A stretch of 64,000 nt of DNA, from positions 4,278,001 through 4,342,000 of the forward strand of contig OX596336.1 in NCBI GenBank assembly GCA_951394405.1, in the 5' to 3' direction. The notes under the pieces are model-generated. The model made no database searches and was not told where the DNA came from. It saw only the letters and a list, made by a program, of their open reading frames with translations. This DNA comes from Coprinellus micaceus. Lineage: Eukaryota; Basidiomycota; Agaricomycetes; Agaricales; Psathyrellaceae. Both the position numbers and the translations under genes were made by a program. How positions within the stretch are numbered: the stretch's first letter is position 1; every line of letters begins with the position of its first letter. Positions 47,832 through 59,551 of this stretch are shown piece by piece.

Positions 47832-49864
47832 CTAAACGACCACACCCCCCTCACTCCCCCACAACCTCCTCACCCACCCGCCCACACCCCCCTCCTTCCT
47901 CCCCTCTCCTCTTCCCCCATTACCTCCCCCTCCCCCTCCTCCCCCTCTCCTCCTCCCGTTTTTGTCATCCTCACTCGAACTCCCCCCATCCAAATCAGGC
48001 GGAACACCCAACCCCTCCACAGCCGCAAAACTCACATACCCGTCCATCTCCCTGCACCGCTCGCTCGCTCTCCTCACATTAAATTGGTGCTGCGCGCCGT
48101 ACATGGATGGATGCGATGGATGCGATGGATGCGATGGAAGTTGACGTTGAGCTTGGGCGAGGTACGCCCTCCTCTGCGCCGTCGTCAAACTCCCCTCCTC
48201 CTCATCATCGTACTCACTCTCCGGATTCGAAAAATCATCATCATCATCTCCGTCCTCCCCGTACGGCACCAACTGCGCTCCCCTATGCTGTTGCTGCTGC
48301 TTCCCCACATACGGACTCGGCACGTATCCGTTATACCCCACATGCGCATGAGGATGCGCATAGTGGTGATACGGCGACACCGGCGGCGTAAGCAACCGCA
48401 CATCCTCCACCTCGTCGCTGTCCTCATCTTCAGGCGGACTCGGGCTCCCATCCGACACGAGGGGCGGGGTCGTCCCGCTCCTCTGGTGCTTCGACCTCTG
48501 TTGCTGCTGCCCTCCTCCCCCTCCCGCTCCTCCTCCTCCGGGATACTGCTGCTGAGGGTACTGCTGCAGATGCTGCGGATACCTCGGACTCTGCCCCTTC
48601 AACGCCCCCGCACTCGGCGCCGTCGCCGTCCTCCTCGGCGTCGGATGCGGCGGATACTGCATCGCAGGAAGGACAGGCTCCGTCCTCGACCGCGCATGCA
48701 ACCTCCCCCTCTCCTCCCTACTCCCACTCCCACCACTCCCATTCCCACTCCCACTCCCACTCCCCCTCCTCCCACTCGAGCTCCCACTCGAGCCCCGGCC
48801 CCTCCACGCGCGCCCGCCGTTCTCGTCGAGGACGACGTTCTCATCCTCGTCCTCGTCCGCATCCTCGTCCTCGTCGAGAGAGGGGGAGGAGGAGGAGTAG
48901 GAGGTGTTGTGCGAGGTGTATTCGTCGTCTGCGGAGGGCGAGTGGGGGGAGTGAGGGGAGTGAGGTGAGTGAGGAGAAGAGTCCGGGGACGAGTTCCCGT
49001 CGAGCGCGTAGAAGACGTCGCGCCGGGGCGAGGATACTTGGAGCACGCGTTCGAGGCGCGCGCGGAGGAGCTGTTCGTTGGGGGTTGTGGGTTCTGCGGG
49101 GACGTAGTGGCCTGATTGTGGGTGGTGCGGGTGACGATGACTATGATGATGATGAGAGGGGTGATGAGGGTGGACAGAGTCGAGGGGGAGAGAGGGCGGT
49201 ACGCGCGGGCGCGAGATCCCACGTGAGATATGCGACGCGGTGGACGGGGACGGTGCGCGCGGGTGCGCGTTACTCTTCACCGACGCTCGACGAGCCAGCA
49301 CCGGACTCGAAGCCTATCGTAACGCGAAGTATATTTAGCTCAACTTTATTCCCCCGAATATGAATAAAAGTGACGTACCTGTTGGTTATGTTGGGGGTGC
49401 TGGGAATGACTGTGCCGCCTCGCAAGCGAGGAGGAGGAGGCTGGGTGTGCGGGGTAAGAGGGAGAGTTGAAGGGGGGCGCGGCAGGCGATCGGAAGAGCA
49501 TGGCGCCTCGCATCATCTCGACCTCGTCGTCCTCGCCATCGTCCACGCCATCTCTCCGCGCCCCAGGCACCTCGCTGTGCCGTCTCCTATGGCGGGTGCT
49601 TTGCGGCGAGCGTACTTGTTGTTGATGAGACGAAGAGGACATGGGAGAGGCGGGGTACTGTGGGGAGAGTGTGGCGGAGGGAGAATTGTGGTATGGGTAA
49701 GGAGGCATAGGGGGCCTTTGGTGGTCTTGATCGCGCAAAAGCGTCTCGCGCAGGAGCTTCTCCGAGCGACTCGATGGTCTGCTTGGTGCGTTCAGCGGCC
49801 TGTGGCTTGGCGATTCTACGGTGTGAGAGGGGCGTGTGGGTCGGGGCTGGTGCACCGAATGCAT
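47832..49864 (-). CDS. Large intrinsically disordered protein, function unknown
   Basis: Two coding blocks on the minus strand join in phase: an upstream block ending HPQHNQQ at about 49380, and 49319-47832 starting ASSPVLARRASVKS, across an intron of about 60 bases (donor GTACGT, acceptor GATAG). Nearly all of the protein is low complexity: runs of Ser, Pro, His and Gly, an Asp/Glu tract, poly-Gly and poly-Gln, and HPS triplets. Two segments look less random: RSEKLLRETLLRDQ near the N-terminus and AQRRAYLAQAQRQ near the C-terminus. It resembles regulatory or scaffold-type fungal proteins, but I cannot name it. The start is uncertain. 49864 is the first in-frame ATG, yet the same frame stays Pro/Ser-rich up to about 50140, where CGCAG could be an acceptor, so an upstream exon is likely. 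Confidence 0.6.
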
Positions 49865-50149
49865 TGGGAGATGCGTACTATGCGGCTCAAGTGCGAAGAG
49901 CAGCGACGGGGGGAAGAGGGCTGCGGTTGCGGTTGCGGGGGTGAGCGCGAGGGTGGGTGTGCGTGGGGGTGATTGGAGCTGGGATACTATGCGCAGGGGG
50001 GAGGGTGTGACTGGCCGCGAGGGCGAGTTGAGGCTGAACTGGTGGAGCGAGGTTATACTGTGCACGGGGCTGAGCAGCGGGGACGGTCTGTGTCGTCGTC
50101 GTTGCTTGGATGGTGTCGATGGTGGACCTGCGATGGGGAGGGAGTGAGC

Positions 50150-53136
50150 GATGGGCAGGGCGTGGTTATATAGAAAGAGACGCACAGAGATGTTGTGGCT
50201 GGGTGTGGTTAATAGGCGAGGGCAGGTCTGGGGTCGTAGCACAGATCTCGCTCCCAGATCTGCGCCCCGATTCGGGGTCGGGGTTTGTTGAACGATCCAT
50301 GCTCCGGTTCGGTTCGCGGGGGGAGTTTGGTTTGGGGGATGATGTAAGCATGGGCGAGCTGCTCCACTTCAGCATCATCGACGACGAGGCAAGCAAGTCA
50401 ACCCACTCACCTCTTCCTCCCAATGGTCTTTCCTTCTTCGTTCTTGCTCCGGATCCCGGATACACTTTCCTCCCTCTCTCTCTCTTTCACCCTCTCAAAG
50501 GAACAAAAATATAAAACCCAAAAAAACCGATATCACCACGCCCTCGCCTCGTGCCGTCCCCTCACTGACTCCTTGCTCGGACTATGATGGATGGATGGAT
50601 AGGACCCTATCCTCCCTGCGATGGCTACGGCCTCGCGGCGGGTGTGAAGTGTCTCGGACGTCTCGAATGTCTGGAATCCCTGGATCCAGACACACTGCGG
50701 GTCGGGATGCGGGCCCGGTACGGGTATGCGGTGTGTGCGGTGCGTCGGCTGGGTCTTGTAAGGGTCGGAGTACGCCAGGTATTCTTGTGTCCGGGGCTGC
50801 GTGTATGCGGGATAAATAGCTCGATAATGATATTGGCTGGCTGGACTTCGGAGCGGGCGCTGATCCGCTCGACTTTTCTTCCTCCGTTATGACAATATTG
50901 TACGCGTCGCGTGCAGGGCAATAATGGCGGCGGCGGCGTTGGTGAGCGCGTCGATAGTCTTGAACGCGAGGACGGCAGTCTTGAAGACGCGGGAGGGAAG
51001 GGAGATGGTGGTGGTTAAGACCCAAGAGATGATAGATACTTGGGAAGGGGGATCGTTACCCGTCGCTACCCTCTCCATGTAGATGATGGGACGCACTGAT
51101 TTCAAACGTCCGCGCAATTTGTCCTATTTTTTTCCATCCCATCTCTCTCAGCCCTTTCCCACCGCTCACTGTTGATATACACGCACGTCACCGTTACGGT
51201 AACCCTCATACGCGTACACCCTCGGGAATTCAAAAAGGCTTCATATCATCATATCATATCATACCAAGCACCGTTACCTTGCCGTTACCAACCACCTCGC
51301 CGTAACCAGCTTTTACCAACCAACAACTTTTACCCCGAACCAACCAACCAACCAACACTCACTCCTACGCTCCCAATCCGGCAACTCAAACCCTAAGCGC
51401 CGGGTCCCCATCCCCGTTGTCAACGCCTGTCTCCTTACGCTACAGTACGCTACTCGCATCCGTCGCTGATCAATTCAACAAAGGTCTAGGTACTAGGCAG
51501 GTGAGGTGAGGTGAGTCACTTTCATTTAACGATGACCTTCGTCATCCTCCGCGTTCCTTCATCCTTCTGCCTTGCTTCCATCTTATTCTCCTTCTACACT
51601 AGAACATTCCCCACAACTCATTTCCCTACGTACACCCAGAACACTCTCCCATTTTTCACCGTGTCAACCACAACGGCACCGCAAAAACCCAACCAAGCAA
51701 ACCAAGCCCCGACTCACCCAGGCGTCGCACCGCCCCTCCCATTTCGTCCACACAACTTGGACACCCAGAAACGAAAAAAAGAACCCGCGACACAAAAGCC
51801 CCTTCATTCCGGGGTCTTGATTACCTAACCTCCCTATTGGTTGAGCCCAAACACAGCGTCCAGCGCGCAAACAAGGGTTTGTTTGCAGCTTCGGTTCGTC
51901 CTCCAAAGGAGTCCAAAGGCGGTTCAAGGGAGGCTCCCGAGTCGACGCTGCGCTCCCGTCGAACCTACTTATTGGAGGCTGGCTATGTCTATGACCCTCA
52001 ATCCCACCGCCCTACAATACTGGGGTCACTCCCTCGTAATAGTATGCTCCGGCAAGCAATTCATCAACCCAACCGAGGCTATAGGCTATAGGCTCGATTC
52101 CTCGAAGGCGTACATAGCCCATATTGCCTCCCTCCCTAGGCCCAAGTATACTTGGAGTCCGTCTAATCTCCCCAGCTCGGACGGACGGACTGAACCTCGA
52201 TCTAGGCCGCGGGTGGGTTGCACACCGCAGTCGAGTCCTCCGGTTACACTGCGAGCCTGGGGTAAGTAGGCCTTGGATACAAGGCAGCATGGGCTTGGGT
52301 ACTCGGTAAGTAGGGGTTTGCTCGATTACTGGGTACGTAGGTACGTATGGTTTATTTACCTAGCGACCCCGAGGTGGGGTTCGGTTCTTACTTACTTAGG
52401 GTCGACGAAACAACTTGATCATAACACACAGAGTAAGTACAAACACACACTCCCCGGCCATACCTTGTTTGTTTAACGTCTAATGTCTACCGTTTTACAG
52501 GCACGAGGTACCTCGGACTCATAGGATTCATAGAAAGGAATCCGTCCCGGACGTACGATCGGGCTCGGATGACTCGGATGATCCAGGGAGGTCGTCTGTT
52601 TTTGGTCTTTTTTCGAGGGACGCGGATTATGACGCTCAGGCCTCAAGTTCGGAGGATCCAGGCCTCTACTTCGGAGCACCCAGGGTTCTCTTCGAGGGAT
52701 AGGTGGCGAGTGGCGCTCGAGCACTGGACGCCGCCTGCGCAGGGGGTGTATGTGGCGTATGCGTATCGCATTGCGGGTCGCAGGATCGAAGCTAGGGTTC
52801 TATGTGTTTCCCTGTGTCTATCGAGCTGGGTATCTTGCTGCTGCTGCGTGTACGGATATCTCGGCGGTTCTGTCGACGTGTCTACGTGTATCCGTATCCG
52901 GCGATATGATACGTGTATCTCAGCGGGCTCGGAGGTAAGGACGATCGGAGGTAGGTACGAACGATCGGAGGTAGGTAAGTACGAACGAACGATCGGAGGC
53001 TGGGAGGCTGGGATCCGGGAGAGGCTGGGAGTTGGTCGATCATTCGAACGAACAGGTAGGGAACCCGGGAAGAGGTGGAGGGGTGCTGTTATGCTGTGGT
53101 AGCCGTAGTGCTGGCTCTCCCCGTGCAGAATCATGA
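50150..53136. other. No supported gene; low-complexity and short repeats
   Basis: The first part is probably the promoter and first exon of the disordered-protein gene. The rest has many short simple repeats: GATG near 50585, CCAA near 51330, and GTAG/GTACG near 52330. Near 52937-53030 a motif ACGATCGGAGG recurs three times with GTAGGTA spacers. Frames are short and unrecognised. Confidence 0.45.
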
Positions 53137-53140
53137 ACGT

Positions 53141-54160
53141 CCTTGGACGGCCCACGTCACGTACATGGTCGTCCGGTCGGTGCGCTTGGAGAACTTCAAG
53201 GGAGACTTGGCTCCGGGTCGGAGAACGACTGGGATGGTGTTAACGTTACGAGTCCACGACGCCGGCCCTCCCCATCGAACCCTCGGAGGACCGTCTACTC
53301 TGTGGAATCGCTCTAGAATCGCAGCGCGCAGATCGAGTACTTAACCTTGGGCGGCCCGCGTCACGTACTTGTGTCGTTTGAGTCCGGTCGGTGCGCTTGG
53401 AGAACTTCAAGGGTTAGTTACTTGTCTTCGAATTCGATCCGGGGAGCGATCGCGAGGGGGGTGGTGGTGCTGTTGCGTACCCACGGGTGTGGCTCTGCCC
53501 GTCGAACCGCCGGGGAACGTCTACTCTGTATGTGACACGACCCGAGGATCCTTGGACGGCCCGCGTTACTCGAACATGTCGTACTCTTCGTCGGTTTGTT
53601 TCGGAGAACGAGGAAGGAGGAAGGGAGGGGGGTTGGCATGGAAGCAGACTTGTTTGCTTGGTGTTGTCTCGACCCATCGGACCTCTATAGAACGTCTGCT
53701 CTGTATGTAACACGAAATATTATTGGAACACTCTGTTCTCGGTGCGTTCCTCGAACATGTCACACTCATCTGCGTCCTCGTTGCGACGAACTAGTTCGGA
53801 GACATTGACGTCGAAGTGTGCTTGCTTGCTTGCTGTCTCGTGGCTCTACCATCGAACCGCCGGAGAACTCGTACTCTGTACATAACTACATAACACGAAG
53901 TATCATTGGAAGACTCTGTTCTCGGTGCGTTCTTCGAACATGTCGTACTCAGCATCTTCGTCTGGGGAACCTGGAACCCAAGGCCCAAGGAAGTACATAC
54001 TTCTTGCGCACGTACCCGCGACACTGGCGCTAATCGAGGCCCCGCAGAGAACCCTACGCTCTGGCATGGTTTTAGAATCGCAGCTATTTCAGATTCATGC
54101 TGAAACTCACGTACATGGTGTATTTCTAGCTTAGAATCCGGTCGGTGCGCTCTGCGAAGC
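53141..54160. repeat. Diverged tandem array, units of about 181-205 bp
   Basis: Five units can be aligned by eye. Anchors CCTTGGACGGCCC/CCTTGGGCGGCCC lie at 53141, 53345 and 53550. Anchor GCGTT followed by a TCGAACATGTC-like block lies at 53563, 53744 and 53927. The spacings are therefore about 204, 205, 181 and 183. Unit ends share the block ATCGAACCGCCGGAGAAC...CTCTGTA with an ACACGAA stretch. TAGAATCGCAGC occurs at the end of the first and last units. A partial sixth start (CGTACATGGT...CGGTCGGTGCGCT) lies near 54110-54160. Units are clearly diverged, so the array is old. Frames through it are open in places but show no protein I know. Confidence 0.7.
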
Positions 54161-54359
54161 CATGCCTTCCTATTTTCTTTTCTCTGAGATATTCTTACCT
54201 CTACATAATCCTTCTTTCTCTGACATGAGCCCACTTCCACCATAACTCACCCTCAGGCCTCGGCTGACGACGTAAAAATATAGATGGATAGGTATACCTA
54301 GCTATGAGCCCATGTATGAATCATAGACGAGGACGATGACGACGGAGGTCTCCGCATGA

Positions 54360-54389
54360 GAAAACGCCGAGTTAGCGCTCGGCGTTTTC
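54360..54389. repeat. Perfect 12-bp inverted repeat with 6-base loop
   Basis: GAAAACGCCGAG at 54360-54371 pairs exactly with CTCGGCGTTTTC at 54378-54389 around the loop TTAGCG. As RNA it would form a strong hairpin, ending in a short U run on either strand. No gene ends next to it. Confidence 0.85.
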
Positions 54390-57300
54390 GCTTAGCTTGC
54401 CGCTTGGTGCATCAAGAAACTTCTTTCAGAAGACCGAAATTGAGTTCGATTCGATCCGAGCGTCGTGCATCCCATTCCCCAGTCGATATGTAATGCGAGC
54501 TGGGAACAGAGGAGAGCCACGAGGATATGGTGAAGGTATGTAGACACCCCAAAGAACGGAGGGCGGGACGGACCAACCAAACGCGCCCGGATTCGTCGTA
54601 CGTTTCTGCTACAGGGCTGTAGGAGACTTAGACAGGGTCGAGTGTTTGTTTGTTGGTCTCCAGGGCTTCGACAGCCGAAGTACATATGTGCCTTCCCAAA
54701 ACCGTACGACAAACGGGGATCTTACCCCACACCTTTATTAGTCCTTGACATCGTTCGACAGTTTCCTAACACGACATGACGGTACCATGACACGTCTTTC
54801 ATTTTTCATTCGCTTGTTGAGCCGCATGGTGCAGATGATTCACGATTTCACGAACACGGGTCTCGGTTGAACGACGACAATGCAGTTTGCAAGGAAAACG
54901 AGGCATCATCACCGGCCTCCTCGTTCAACATACGATATGTATGCATGACGGAGAACGAGGCTGCGCAACCGACAAAGCGGCCAGAACGAGGCCAAGCCCA
55001 GAATACGAACGAACGAACGAGTTGATTGACAACGAGCGGGTTCCTCGCGGGAACTTGAATGGGTTCGGATTCCTGGGTCGAACAAGATTTCGTTCGACTT
55101 GTCATCGAGACGAATTCAGAAAAAGAACGCTGGGCGTCCCGTCTATTTCCCCACACCTTGATGGTGGCTCCTCGGTCGGTGTTTTATGGCCCACATTTAC
55201 GTGAGGTGAGGGGAAATCTGGGGTATGAACGTTATATTCATTGAGGAGGTAATGGAGGAGAGGATGGATGGTAGGTAAGTACGAGCGGAATGGAACTCGG
55301 TACGACTGATGCGGTCGGGGGTAGAGAATGGTTTGCGGGCGCCTTTGGGTACGGGCGTGATGCATCAAAATGGGTATTTTGAGCGCGTGCCCCCTGCGTT
55401 CACGTCGGTCAGGTCACCTGCACACCCTGCCTCTGACTTTCTGTGACCCAAACCAAAAGTCCAAACACCTACAAACGTTCTGGAATCCGGACGGAACTTG
55501 GGGTTTTTTGAGTGAAGATCTATCTATTGAGAACAGTCGCCGAAGTTACATACTTACGTTGGGGAGGATGATGGGTCGATGACCTTCTCCCGTTATGTCG
55601 TACGCTAATGGGAGTCTGGAACCAGCGGTTGCTTTGCATTCTCGGCTGTATGTGTTCGTGCTTGGTCTGGGCTCATTGAGAGGGAGAGAGGGGTGCTTCA
55701 GGTTTGAGCTGTCGTACTTGAGTGGAGGGGAGGAGGAGGTCTAACGACTAAGATACCGACCAACTAACATTCGAAAAAAATGGCCCCGGTATCTACGCCA
55801 CCCCAAGAAGCCCTTCGCAAAAGGCAAGTTCACCGCCGACGACGACTCTTCACGCTCTCTCGTTGATGAGCACACTTGACAATTCACCAGCCACCAAACA
55901 CATTTCTTCTGCGTGGCCAGGGAATTGAATCAGATTCTCGCCGGCGATGCACATAAGTCCATATGACAATCCACGGAGATGACACAGGGTGGGTTCACAG
56001 AGACGGGTATCAACGCCTCTCGGGTTGAGCCAGTTCATTTACTGAGTGAAGGCCCTCATTGAATACAACACTTGACTTCCTTACATACACCAAGGTGACA
56101 TAAACGCGAGACGGATGGCTGGAGCTGGAATTCCACGGAGAGTCGCACTTATCATATAAGGAAACAAATCTTTCGAGAACGATGCTCGGGAGAAGCGCGT
56201 ACCTGGGTTTGGTCAGGCGCTCGACGACACCGACAATCCGGCTCAGAATGGGGGTGCGAGATTTGTATTGGGACTTTAGTCTATTGACGCCAATTGCGCA
56301 TGACCATTGAGTTGACACTGACAACGAATCTCGTTTCTATTGGTGAGCCAGGTCATCGAGACAGGATAAGGGAAGTATAATTCCTTCTAGTGTGGTTTGA
56401 GAGGATGGGAAACGCGAGTTTTCGTCTGGTGGCTTGCCGCTGAGCTAGAGCTGGCGTTCGATTAAGCGCCTTGAGCCGAGTCCGAGGCCGGTACCTCCTT
56501 CCTTATGGTGATATAGTAGGGCGAGTCGGTTCGCATCAGAGCTGTCGACCCTGCGAGCCAGCCGTTCACCTTCACTTCACTTGGGACGTAAAATTTACGT
56601 TTCTGTGTGATATTCTGCAGTGAGTCCTTGACCGCTCTGTGCACACGACAGCCTGTGTGAGTGGGATTTTATCCTAGCGAGAGCCTTCACTCAACCCCTC
56701 GTCGGTATCACGCATTCGCCAGTATTTTGTTCACTTTTAACCATGTACGTCAGACACGCCCCGCCACCAGCGCCCGATCCTAGCTTATTTATCAGCATAA
56801 AACCCTCATAGCACACTAAACGGCACGAAAACCGCGGAAAAAATAAAAATAAAGTGAAGAAAAACGCGACTTGGAGGTGGCTAGCATCAAAAAGGAAGCT
56901 GGTCTACGCGAATTGGCACATGGGGCACGAAACAGTGGATACAAACCCTCACCAGATCTCTCAGCCACACACCCTCGCAATAATCACAATCTATAGCCTT
57001 CCCAGCATCAAGGCTTTTGTTATTGGTTCGCTCCGACACCTTGACGCCCAACCGAACCACCTCGCACGAGCTCCATCACATCGAGCTCCAACCCTTCGAA
57101 GCGCTCGGCCGACCCACAGTATGGCATGGGGGTGACCGTCGAGAGTGACCTCTGGTATGCACCAGGCACCCGTACCTATTCATAGGTATATTTACCTTGG
57201 CGCTTTGTACTTGTGGACCTCGTGAGTCCGCCACTCCGCGTTGAATGGGCCCAGTCTGAGTCTGAGTTAGAGTTTCACTCAGGGTCGCACCCCGAACCGC

Positions 57301-59134
57301 GCTCTCGTGTCAGTATAAGGCAGGAAGGTTCCCGCTCCCCACCACCGGTCGCGTTGCCGCCCTCGAGGGATTGTCGGTGCGTCAGTCGGTGAGATTGGAG
57401 TTGTGGAGATGAGAGATTGGGTTTGGGTGCGGAGTGTGGAAGGTGCGTATACCCTTGGGCGCTTAGATCACGAAAGGTTTCGGCCTTTGTGTCGTTTTAT
57501 GCCCGTCCCGCAGTTCGTCCCCGGCAACTCAGAGTGTTAACGAGCTGGTGCCCGTGGGGCGAAGTTCTGTGCTTAGGGATGTTCAGAGGCGATATTAAGG
57601 GTGATACTCACAGTACCTCGCACACGACTTCATTTCTCATCGCTCACGACCTCTCGCACTCGCAGCCCACTCGTCTCTTCACCTAAGAACAGGGCCGACC
57701 AACCATTTATTCGCAACATATAGATCGTATGGTGCTGTTTCAATCCTTCACAAGAACAAGGGTACTTTGACCCAAGCGAGATTAAATTCTGATTTCTGTG
57801 ATTTACAAAGTATTTTCAGGGTTCGGGTCGGTCACCTGGCACCTTTCCGCCCGCAACCTTGAAGCTTGATGGGCCGGTCTTCTATCCGCCTCCTGGACGT
57901 CTTGACGACCGATACATGATGCATAGATTTCCGAATGCCGAAGGCCAGGCTGTAGCTATCGAAAAGAAGGAGGGTCAGCCTACGGGAACTAAGGGTATGT
58001 GCTATGGGCACCTTCGGCGATGGACTTCTCGGGCTTCCATACGCGCCAGTTGAGCTAGCTCGGGCGGAAGCCAACGGGCCTTCCCAGCCCCCGCCACAGG
58101 CTAACCGATGGACCAAGGGTCTCATGCGCACAACCTTCAATCTCGCCGTTGATATCACCCTGCAAGCGAGGTTGAATAAAGCCTTGCAAGGATGGCCGAT
58201 GGAAGGGTCCTCACAGAACAGGTAGTTTTACGCTCGAGTGTGACGGGCCAGGGTTCGACGTAATATACGAGACGGTGACGGTGGGGACGTCAGAGGTAAT
58301 GTAAACGGATATGAACAATTGAACATTTCAAATTGGACAAAATGAATGAGATGACTGGCTACGATGACGCCGTCCCTGCATGCGAGCGAGGCTGCCCTTC
58401 ACATCGTGGCCTCACAAGGTTCGAGAGTCCGACACCATCATCGGCCACTCATTCTAGATCGCCACATCGAGCGAAGGGTCAGTTGGCTCAATCAATCTAA
58501 CAGCCTCGCAGCCGCATGAGGGGCATGCGATTGGACACGAGGACGAATTTTTGCTGGACATTACGCAGATATCTCCGCCATACGCATCATGCTCGAAACT
58601 CCGCGTGAGCATGGCACACAACGCGTTTCCTTTGATTATACCGCCGATGAGGCTTCACGAAATCTAGGTTTGCGGTTCAATTAGTTGGGTGGGTGCAGTT
58701 CATAGAACGTGAAGTCATCTGGAAAACGGACGATCAGTCATCTCATTGAAAGCAGAAGGAATGATACAAGGCACTGGTCACTGGGCTATAAGGCTACCTT
58801 ATCTGTATTGGTCTCTCGGCTATGCGCCGTGATGGCATAACAGCCCTAGAATATTCGGTCCTCTGTAGAATCTTTTGTTTTCCGTCACGGGATGCCCAGA
58901 TATTTTAATTAGTATCGCGATTTCCAGGGTTTGTCTCGGGAGTGGCGGCAAAGTTTGAGCGTTGGATTTGGAAAGAAGGGCACAGGCATGCGAGTCTGGC
59001 GCGGGCTGCGATGTCTCTGGGCGCATCTGGATTATCGACGTAGAATCGCCGAGTAGAAACGTGTTCTAGCTCGCGGAGTCTGTACGACGATTGCGAAATT
59101 TGCTTTGCAGGTGGACTCGCCTAATCGTGATGGG
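54390..59134. other. Gene-poor region
   Basis: No gene could be supported. A plus-strand frame near 57859-58053 and the next one, 58004-58225, read protein-like (LDGPVFYPPPGRLDDRYMMH, then LMRTTFNLAVDI). They overlap in different frames around a GTATGT at about 57992, so they might be two exons of a small gene or a decayed one. I do not recognise the family. Short GAAC repeats lie near 55010. Confidence 0.4.
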
Positions 59135-59551
59135 ATGGGAGCACGGGCGCTTATCGAACGAGCCAGGCTCAAGCAGCGCAGTTTGGCACAAAGGGCTCGC
59201 GCGACCTCAAATCCAGGAAATGAAGAGGTCACATCGATATTCGAACAAGGTAAAAACGAAGGCAAAACTCGGGACATGTTGGAAAACAACAATCATGATC
59301 AGGCGTATCATCGCCCATCAGTATACGATTTCGCCCTCACCCCAGAACACCCGCTTCCCAATCCTCAACAAACACCCTCACGGTTAGCGCAGGTGATCTT
59401 CCGAGGCAACATTGCCCCCGGTAGATATACAGTGCGCAGGCTGCCAAGTTTTGACATACTCCGTCTCTCGGACTTGGTCGTATTCAGCGCCGGAACCGGA
59501 AAACTGGCGGACCTGAAGAACAGAACACGGGTTAATAGATTGACGGGTTGA
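59135..59551 (+). CDS. Hypothetical protein (weak), 138 codons
   Basis: An open frame from ATG 59135 gives a hydrophilic peptide with a charged first half (ARALIERARLKQRSLAQRAR, then EQGKNEGKTRDMLENNN) and a more ordinary second half (LAQVIFRGNIAPGRYTVRR, SDLVVFSAGTG). There are no known motifs, no paralog in the window and no clear flanking exons. It is listed only because its composition looks more protein-like than the surrounding frames. Confidence 0.25.
   Translation: MGARALIERARLKQRSLAQRARATSNPGNEEVTSIFEQGKNEGKTRDMLENNNHDQAYHRPSVYDFALTPEHPLPNPQQTPSRLAQVIFRGNIAPGRYTVRRLPSFDILRLSDLVVFSAGTGKLADLKNRTRVNRLTG

Noticed and set aside
47601..48968. Long plus-strand frame of 455 codons
   Set aside because: It is rich in Arg and Pro and lies opposite the Ser/His/Gly-rich minus-strand gene. 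It is the mirror of low-complexity coding sequence, has no motif, and its start lies in a simple-repeat area.
54360..54389. Hairpin as a rho-independent terminator
   Set aside because: This is nuclear fungal DNA, and no gene ends beside it.
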